Shown here piece by piece: positions 1 through 3,703 of a stretch of 9,053 bases of DNA. The position numbers and the translations under genes are program-made. Origin of the DNA: Clostridia bacterium (GTDB lineage Bacteria; Bacillota; Clostridia; Christensenellales; Pumilibacteraceae); NCBI GenBank assembly GCA_017452405.1, contig JAFTMM010000149.1, positions 1-9,053 on the forward strand, read 5' to 3'. Each line of letters begins with the position of its first letter. The stretch's first letter is position 1. The notes under the pieces are model-generated. The model made no database searches. It saw only the letters and a list, made by a program, of their open reading frames with translations, and was not told the origin of the DNA.

Positions 1-290
1 CGAAGCAAGATCCCGTAGTGGCGCTTCGAACGGAGTAAATATTCCTTTTGAATTTTTTAGGTTTGTCGCAAACAACTTATTAAGCGATAGGATCGCAGAG
101 ATTCTATCGGTCACTTTGCTCCCTTCAGAAAGACACGGCATCCTTAGCGAAGAGGTTTGAGCGTAGTCAATGAATATTCGGTTCTCCTTAAGGTGCGTTG
201 CGTTTATGGCGCATGCGTCAGCAAGCGTTAGCGGTGCGCAAGGAAAAAGCGTTGTTTGCAATTTATTACAATTAAAAACTTTATACACCA
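1..290. other. Gene-free AT-rich stretch with palindromic remnants
   Basis: No convincing coding region is seen here. One forward frame is open from base 2 to a TGA near base 155, but its second half lies inside a repeat remnant (85-135) and it has no recognisable product, so I do not call it. A 9-bp inverted pair, GCAAACAAC at 67-75 and GTTGTTTGC at 251-259, brackets the stretch and could fold it as one long stem. The segment 210-241 is rich in GCG/CGC words resembling the short-repeat style seen at 1275-1762. A host intergenic region is the simplest reading; a structured RNA is possible but not supported by any motif I recognise. Confidence 0.5.
85..135. repeat. Half copy of the palindromic repeat found at 1468-1587
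   Basis: Bases 98-135 begin GAGATTCTATC and end TCAGAAAGACA with GCTCC between. This follows the arm pattern of the 120-bp element at 1468-1587 (GAGATCCTATC, GCTCC, GGATGACA, and its inverted partner). Bases 85-94 and 100-108/109 form a 10-bp hairpin with one G-T pair (CGATAGGATC against GATTCTATCG) around the loop GCAGA. Only one arm is clear, so this is a solo or decayed copy. It shows that the family is dispersed rather than confined to the array near the terminase. Confidence 0.6.
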
Positions 291-291
291 T

Positions 292-328
292 AAAAAAGTG
301 AGTTCGAATTTTCGAACTCACTTTTTTT
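292..328. terminator. Strong bidirectional intrinsic terminator
   Basis: A perfect 10-bp stem, GTGAGTTCGA (298-307) with TCGAACTCAC (312-321), has a four-base loop (ATTT). It is preceded by six A (292-297) and followed by seven T (322-328), so either strand gives a hairpin plus U-tract, and the A and T tracts can extend the stem. It would stop leftward transcripts from the membrane-protein gene at 519-1196 about 190 bases past its stop codon. It would equally stop rightward transcripts from any gene left of the window. Confidence 0.93.
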
Positions 329-360
329 ATAGTTACCTAAAATACGGCAAAAGTTTGATT

Positions 361-423
361 TTCACACAATTAACACATTGGTTCACAAAGTTAACATAAT
401 TTTTCACAAAATTTTCAAAAATG
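361..423. repeat. Three degenerate 21-bp tandem repeats (TTCACA-N15)
   Basis: TTCACA starts at 361, 382 and 403, exactly 21 bases apart. Copies one and two also share TTAACA at the same offset (370 and 391); the third is more diverged. A 21-bp period is two helical turns and would place identical half sites on one face of the DNA, as for a cooperative DNA-binding protein. The core also resembles DnaA boxes: 400-408 (TTTTTCACA) differs from TTATNCACA at one base. Which protein binds, if any, cannot be told from sequence. Confidence 0.55.
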
Positions 424-429
424 AAACGA

Positions 430-455
430 TATGTGGACACGACGCTGTCCACATA
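430..455. promoter_or_regulatory. Perfect 10-bp inverted repeat, probable operator
   Basis: TATGTGGACA (430-439) and TGTCCACATA (446-455) are exact complements around the 6-base spacer CGACGC. The right half lies where the -35 region of the promoter at 460-468 would be, a classic repressor position. An alternative is that the hairpin is a weak terminator for the leftward gene at 519-1196, because on that strand it is followed by a T-rich but interrupted tract. The short T-run makes the operator reading more likely. Confidence 0.55.
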
Positions 456-459
456 GTTT

Positions 460-468
460 TGCTATAAT
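460..468 (+). promoter_or_regulatory. Extended -10 promoter, rightward
   Basis: TGCTATAAT is a consensus extended -10 (TGn followed by TATAAT at 463-468). No good -35 hexamer lies 16-18 bases upstream; that space is occupied by the inverted repeat at 430-455, which fits an extended -10 promoter under repressor control. Transcription would start near 475, inside the LexA-like palindrome. It points into the 3' end of the oppositely oriented gene at 519-1196, so its transcript would be antisense to that gene unless it is short. Confidence 0.55.
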
Positions 469-473
469 ATATG

Positions 474-487
474 CGAACAATTGTTCA
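474..487. promoter_or_regulatory. LexA-like (SOS) box overlapping the predicted start site
   Basis: CGAACAATTGTTCA contains the 12-bp perfect palindrome GAACAATTGTTC (475-486). It matches the core GAAC-N4-GTTC of the Firmicutes LexA/DinR consensus, with the leading C of CGAAC also present and the final G absent. It sits right after the -10 box at 463-468, where a bound repressor would block initiation. A dedicated phage repressor with a similar site is the main alternative. Confidence 0.5.
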
Positions 488-518
488 GAAGATATTTCAT
501 TTTTGAAGCTCGTTTACG

Positions 519-1196
519 CTAACGTCTACTCTCGTCCTTTGCCTTTCTGCCTGTAAGTAGAAAAACAAGCAGAAAGGCAGGGAGCGCGAGGGAAACGATT
601 AGGATTATTACAACGGGAAGCGAAAGATTGCTAGCGTAAGGACTATCCGAGCTAATCGGTGGCTGAGTGGACGGATTGTCCGAGGCGGGGGGATCGACAG
701 CTTGAATGACGTTTTCGTCGGGGAGTACGATAGAAACGCCTTCACTGCCTACGTAACCGCGCATAGTTCCTGCCGTACCTTTAAGCCTACAATAATATAC
801 GCCGTTATTATTTGCCTTTCCATACAGAAAAAGAGTGTCAGAGGCGGTGACGGGACAAAGGACGGAGGAGCAGTTTTCGTCAGAATATAGATACACCGAG
901 GCGATACCGTGCTTGAGCGTAACCGATCCGCCGGTAGCATACTTAGTGACAGGCTCGTAATCCACCTTTTCAGTACTGCCGTGACGGACGTAGCCGGATA
1001 GGTCGAGATAGGTTACCCGATCAAACTCGTCGCCTTCTTCTTCGACGGCAACGAAATAGGTTTCGGGCAGATAGAAAAGACAGGTGAAATCCACGCCGTC
1101 GTAGACGTAGAACGGCACGGATTCGCCTATAAAAGAATATTCCACGCTCGGCAACGCCAAAAGTATAACGGCTTGAAGTAATAAAAGAGTCTTCAT
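519..1196 (-). CDS. Secreted single-pass membrane protein with Ig-like motif
   Basis: 225 residues. I do not recognise the family. Residues 1-21 form a signal peptide (MKT, then a Leu-rich core). Residues 22-160 are a predicted extracellular beta-rich domain with four cysteines (C39, C109, C114, C136). The stretch NNGVYYCRLKG (130-140) resembles the F strand of Ig V-set folds, where Tyr-x-Cys pairs with an early Cys such as C39. A Pro/Ser-rich stalk (168-190) leads to one membrane helix (about 191-215) and a basic tail GRKAKDESRR, giving a type I topology with the domain outside. It is the only leftward gene here, has no Shine-Dalgarno site, and appears to have a leaderless mRNA (-10 box at 1203-1208). 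It could be a host surface protein or a phage moron that alters the cell surface; the Ig-like fold is inference from spacing only. Confidence 0.8.
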   Translation of the reverse strand: MKTLLLLQAVILLALPSVEYSFIGESVPFYVYDGVDFTCLFYLPETYFVAVEEEGDEFDRVTYLDLSGYVRHGSTEKVDYEPVTKYATGGSVTLKHGIASVYLYSDENCSSVLCPVTASDTLFLYGKANNNGVYYCRLKGTAGTMRGYVGSEGVSIVLPDENVIQAVDPPASDNPSTQPPISSDSPYASNLSLPVVIILIVSLALPAFLLVFLLTGRKAKDESRR

Positions 1197-1202
1197 TGCA
1201 AA

Positions 1203-1208
1203 ATTATA
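1203..1208 (-). promoter_or_regulatory. -10 box of the membrane-protein gene, implying a leaderless mRNA
   Basis: Read on the minus strand this is TATAAT, only six bases before the ATG at 1196-1194. Start sites lie about seven bases past the -10 box, so transcription would begin at or one base before the A of the start codon. There is no purine-rich Shine-Dalgarno sequence between box and start, and no later Met before residue 145. The -35 region is weak (AATTTG at 17 bases). Every rightward phage gene here has a strong ribosome site, so the contrast is clear. Confidence 0.6.
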
Positions 1209-1274
1209 ACACTTTACTTATAACGCAAATTGACGTAAGCGGTTAATTATTGTCGAATAAAAAGAAAAGATATT

Positions 1275-1378
1275 GCCTTACTCGTAAGGCGTGAATTGCA
1301 AACGCATTTTGCCTTACAAGTAAGGCATGAATTGCAAACGCATTTTGCCTTACAAGTAAGGCATGAATTGCAAACGCA
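1275..1378. repeat. 36-bp direct tandem repeat, nearly three copies
   Basis: Copies lie at 1275-1310, 1311-1346 and 1347-1378 (partial). Copies one and two differ at three positions; two and three are identical for the 32 bases of overlap. Each unit is a 7-bp hairpin GCCTTAC-nn-GTAAGGC, the linker (A/G)TGAATT, then GCAAACGCATTTT. The third copy changes after GCAAACGCA into the next hairpin of the larger array. There are no unique spacers, so it is not CRISPR. It looks like local amplification of one array unit. Confidence 0.9.
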
Positions 1379-1467
1379 AATGCATTTGCATGAATTGACG
1401 GCTACGCCGTCATGAATTCTCGCTTCGCTCCATGAATTGACGCTTACGCGTCATTATGGATGAATTT

Positions 1468-1587
1468 ATGAGATCCTATCTTACGCTCCAGGATGACAGA
1501 GGTGGGTTTTCTTATAAAGAGGTGTTTCTCCAAACTTACTCCATTTGTCATTCTGGAATGGAGCGGAGCGGAGTGATAGAATCTCAT
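1468..1587. mobile_element. 120-bp imperfect palindrome, MITE- or REP-like
   Basis: The ends ATGAGATCCTATC (1468-1480) and GATAGAATCTCAT (1575-1587) are inverted repeats with 12 of 13 bases matching. Inside them, CTCCAGGATGACAGA (1487-1500 region) mirrors TGTCATTCTGGA (near 1546-1557), and GC-rich GGAGCGGAGCGGAG lies in the right arm. There is no open reading frame inside, so it would depend on a protein encoded elsewhere. A related half copy is at 85-135. It marks the exact point where the surrounding linker array changes orientation. A non-mobile structured repeat is the alternative. Confidence 0.6.
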
Positions 1588-1675
1588 CCGCAATGCAACC
1601 GATAGGTTGCAATTCATGATTTGCGATTAGCAAATCAATTCATGAACGCTTGCGTTCAATTCATGCGACGAAGTC

Positions 1676-1762
1676 GCAATTCATAGCGAAGCGCAAATGC
1701 TCGTAAGAGCGCAATTCATAGCGAAGCGCTCATGCCCCGCAGGCGCAATTCATAGCGAAGCG
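1676..1762. repeat. Three exact 18-bp repeats separated by short variable inserts
   Basis: GCAATTCATAGCGAAGCG occurs at 1676-1693, 1711-1728 and 1745-1762, spaced 35 and 34 bases. The inserts are 17 and 16 bases; the first contains the hairpin GCTC-GTAA-GAGC (1699-1710), the second a weaker GCC/GGC pair. A related insert follows the last copy (1763-1781). The left side of the array holds the inverse word CGCTTCGCT before a linker (1421-1438), so this bead type is present in both orientations. The last copy ends 39 bases before the terminase ribosome site. Confidence 0.85.
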
Positions 1763-1801
1763 TATATGCACTAGTAAGAGCTTAATTAGCGCGTGGAGCG
1801 C

Positions 1802-1807
1802 AAGGAG
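1802..1807 (+). promoter_or_regulatory. Ribosome binding site of the large terminase gene
   Basis: AAGGAG lies five bases before the ATG at 1813 and fixes that start. It is the first ordinary gene signal after the repeat array, directly behind a GCGC/GCGC mini-hairpin at 1789-1801. Confidence 0.85.
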
Positions 1808-1812
1808 CAAAG

Positions 1813-3237
1813 ATGACTGAAAAAGAAATTATATTAAAACTAAGAAAAATTGAGAGGAAACTTGACGAGGCGAGAAAGAACAACCGTCTTGCCCATTATA
1901 ACGAGCCTCCTCTCGTACATAAAAAACAAATTGAATTCCATAAATGTCAAAAACGCAATCGATGGGTATTCGGCGGAAACCGTAGCGGAAAGACGGAATG
2001 TGGAGCGGTTGAAGCGGTATGGCGCGCGCGTGGCATACATCCTTACCGCAAGAACAAACCGACGGAAGGCTGGGTAGTTTCGCTCACGCGTGAAGTTCAA
2101 CGTGACGTAGCGCAACGGAAAATCCTTTCTTATTTGAAAAAAGAATGGATAGCCGACGTGGTAATGGTATCCGGCAAATCCTCCGCTCCCGAAGGAGGCG
2201 TTATAGACTACATTCTCGTTCACAACGTGTTCGGCTCGACCTCACGCATAGGCTTTAAGTCCTGCGAAAGCGGTCGCGAGAAATTCCAGGGCGCAAGTCT
2301 GGACTACGTGTGGTTTGACGAAGAACCACCCGAGGACGTTTACGACGAGTGTCGTATGCGCGTGTTTGACCGCAAGGGCGAAGTGTTCGGAACTATGACG
2401 CCACTCAAAGGGCTAACTTTCGTTTACGACAAAATCTATATGTCCGACGACCCTGAAGTGTGGTGTGAGTTTATGGAATGGGCGGACAATCCGTATCTGG
2501 ACGGCGAGGAGGTGGAGAGTTTGACTGCGTCGCTCTCTGAGGACGTACTCGAAAGCCGAAGATACGGGCGGTTCATAAAGCGTAGCGGACTAGTATATCC
2601 CGAATTCAATGAGAACGTACACGTCATTGACCCTTTCGACGTACCCGTCGAGTGGCAGGACTGTCTGTCAATTGACCCCGGTCTTAACAATCCGCTGGCG
2701 TGTCTGTGGTTTGCCGTTGACGGTGACGGAACGGTGTTCGTGGTTGGCGAGCACTATTCTGCCGGAAAGGATATCGACTGGCACGCCGAAAAAATACGCG
2801 AAAAATGCGCAGAGCTTAAATGGCGCACGGACGGAAAAGGTCGGGTAAGCGCGCTAATTGACTCTGCGGCAAATCAGCGCACGTTAGCAGGTATGCGAAG
2901 CGTGAGTGAACTGTTCCGTGACCGCGGTATCCTCGTTAATTCAAACGTAAACAAGGATCTGTTCAGCGGAATTAACACGGTCAAGTCTTATCTGTCGGGC
3001 GCGCCCAAGCTTTACGTTTTTCGTAATTGCGTAAATCTGATACGCGAGCTTAAAACGTACGCGTGGGGTGAGGGCGAACGACCGGTCAAAAAAGACGACC
3101 ATTGCGCCGATGCGCTCAGATATTACGTCATGAGCAAACCGACGGGGAAGATTGCGCCTACGCCCCTAACGCCAATACAGATGGATAAGGAGCGGTTGGC
3201 GAAAATTGCGCTCCGCAGAAATTCTTACCTTCGCTAA
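1813..3237 (+). CDS. terL: Phage terminase large subunit (ATPase and nuclease)
   Basis: 474 residues, the normal length for a large terminase. It is the motor that translocates phage DNA into the prohead through the portal and cuts the concatemer. The ATPase domain shows Walker A GGNRSGKT (residues 54-61), Walker B VWFDEE (166-171, D169 with catalytic E170) and a coupling motif GTMTPLKG (193-200). The C-terminal RNase H-like nuclease shows SIDPG (D288), ALIDS (D350) and KDDHCADAL (D429/D433), the usual acidic triad. All key residues are intact, so the enzyme should be active. It is the first gene of the rightward operon; unusually, no HTH-type small terminase gene precedes it, and a repeat array does instead. 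Stop to the next start is 17 bases. Confidence 0.96.
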   Translation: MTEKEIILKLRKIERKLDEARKNNRLAHYNEPPLVHKKQIEFHKCQKRNRWVFGGNRSGKTECGAVEAVWRARGIHPYRKNKPTEGWVVSLTREVQRDVAQRKILSYLKKEWIADVVMVSGKSSAPEGGVIDYILVHNVFGSTSRIGFKSCESGREKFQGASLDYVWFDEEPPEDVYDECRMRVFDRKGEVFGTMTPLKGLTFVYDKIYMSDDPEVWCEFMEWADNPYLDGEEVESLTASLSEDVLESRRYGRFIKRSGLVYPEFNENVHVIDPFDVPVEWQDCLSIDPGLNNPLACLWFAVDGDGTVFVVGEHYSAGKDIDWHAEKIREKCAELKWRTDGKGRVSALIDSAANQRTLAGMRSVSELFRDRGILVNSNVNKDLFSGINTVKSYLSGAPKLYVFRNCVNLIRELKTYAWGEGERPVKKDDHCADALRYYVMSKPTGKIAPTPLTPIQMDKERLAKIALRRNSYLR

Positions 3238-3254
3238 CAGCCGAAAGGAGAATT

Positions 3255-3521
3255 ATGGACAAAGAAAAGTTAATAAAAGCGCTGAAAAAGCGGGCGTTCG
3301 GTTATACGGTCAGCGAGCGTTCGACCGAGTACGACTCGGAGGGTAACGAAATAAAGAATAAGGTAACGACCAAAGAAGTTTCGCCCGACCTATCAGCGAT
3401 TAAAATGCTACTCGAATTGGGCGTAGAAGAGGAGCTTGACGAAAAACAGCTTGAAGAGGAGCGCGATCGTCTGCTTCAGCTTCTTGCCCAAACGAAAAAA
3501 AAGAAAAAGGAGAAAGACTAA
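3255..3521 (+). CDS. Small protein resembling the C-terminal part of some small terminases
   Basis: 88 residues, with ribosome site AAAGGAG (3244-3250) and ATG at 3255. The centre has the pattern FGYTVSE (residues 15-21), a charged beta-hairpin-like stretch (TEYDSEGNEIKNKVTTKEV), then SPDLSAIKMLLELG (43-56). From family knowledge, 'GY..E...' followed by a hairpin and 'PD..A...L' is the C-terminal pattern of certain Firmicutes phage small terminases. The N-terminal DNA-binding HTH of such proteins is absent. The tail is Glu/Lys-rich and probably helical, ending in a Lys run encoded by an A8 tract. The position just after terL fits a packaging role. It may be a reduced small terminase or an unrelated packaging accessory; the resemblance is from memory of the pattern, not a search. 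It overlaps the next gene by one base (TAATG). Confidence 0.8.
   Translation: MDKEKLIKALKKRAFGYTVSERSTEYDSEGNEIKNKVTTKEVSPDLSAIKMLLELGVEEELDEKQLEEERDRLLQLLAQTKKKKKEKD
3497..3503 (+). promoter_or_regulatory. Possible -1 frameshift heptamer A AAA AAG
   Basis: In the reading frame of the 88-residue gene the bases parse as A AAA AAG, the heptamer used in dnaX. The -1 frame entered here has no stop and runs straight into the next gene (ATG at 3521), so slippage would yield a fusion of about 148 residues. A Shine-Dalgarno run AAAAAGGAG (3504-3512) lies directly downstream; no strong stimulatory hairpin is obvious. It may be only a Lys-rich tail with an A tract. Confidence 0.3.
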
Positions 3522-3703
3522 TGCAACTCGTTAAATGTAAGTATCGCATTAAATGCGAATTAGGCGCGTGTGGAAACCGCGCCGACTACTCTCTTCTCCC
3601 TGCAAGGTCCGGCATTCGTAGCATATTACACGTATGCGAGCCCTGCCTGACCGAACTCTCCGCTCTTATAAGCGAGGAGCTTGGAGAAAAGGAGGGTAAA
3701 TGA
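3521..3703 (+). CDS. Small zinc-binding protein
   Basis: 60 residues. Two cysteine pairs, C12-x4-C17 and C39-x2-C42, are separated by 21 residues, a zinc ribbon or treble-clef layout; C6 is an extra cysteine. The segments CELGACGNRADYSL and HVCEPCLTEL follow the usual zinc-knuckle pattern of small phage proteins, with a short Glu-rich helix at the end. It may bind DNA or a packaging partner, but no function can be assigned. It starts on the stop codon of the gene before (TAATG) with ribosome site AAAAAGGAG (3504-3512), and its stop overlaps the portal start by four bases (ATGA). This tight placement between packaging genes suggests translation in fixed ratio with them. Confidence 0.8.
   Translation: MQLVKCKYRIKCELGACGNRADYSLLPARSGIRSILHVCEPCLTELSALISEELGEKEGK

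Larger units (their letters stand above)
1275..1762. repeat. Array of short variable hairpins joined by a constant 7-base linker
   Basis: The linker ATGAATT occurs at 1327, 1363, 1390, 1412, 1432 and 1460, with a GTGAATT variant at 1291. Its complement AATTCAT occurs at 1611, 1637, 1658, 1678, 1713 and 1747. Between linkers lie short palindromes of different sequence: GCCTTACTCGTAAGGC (1275), GCAAATGCATTTGC (1376), GACGGCTACGCCGTC (1397), GACGCTTACGCGTC (1439), GCAACCGATAGGTTGC (1595), GATTTGCGATTAGCAAATC (1618), GAACGCTTGCGTTC (1644) and GCGACGAAGTCGC (1665). Stems are 5-7 bp with loops of 0-5 bases. The linker orientation reverses across the element at 1468-1587. In ordinary palindromic repeats the stem is constant and the spacer varies; here the reverse holds. 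Its function is unknown. Confidence 0.85.
1197..1812. other. Long intergenic region between divergent genes, filled by repeats
   Basis: No coding region is supported in these 616 bases. From 1197 to 1274 the DNA is plain AT-rich leader holding the leftward promoter. From 1275 to 1762 it is almost entirely a hairpin array with a central palindromic element. From 1763 to 1801 it is decayed array DNA ending in a small GCGC-gtgga-GCGC hairpin (1789-1801) that touches the ribosome site of the terminase gene. I see no clear promoter for the rightward operon, nor any stop signal for it. Confidence 0.7.

Noticed and set aside
2..154. Forward open frame of about 50 codons entering from the window edge
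   Set aside because: Half of it lies in the repeat remnant at 85-135, it has no recognisable product, and the terminator is 140 bases further on. A truncated gene end cannot be excluded.
361..453. Chromosomal replication origin
   Set aside because: DnaA-like boxes are imperfect (best 8 of 9) and there is no dnaA, dnaN or typical unwinding region; kept only as a repeat with unknown binder.
702..890. Small forward open frame antisense to the membrane-protein gene
   Set aside because: No ribosome site, and it is covered by the better-supported secreted protein on the other strand.
1275..1378. CRISPR array
   Set aside because: The 36-bp units are contiguous, with no unique spacers between identical repeats, and no cas gene is present.
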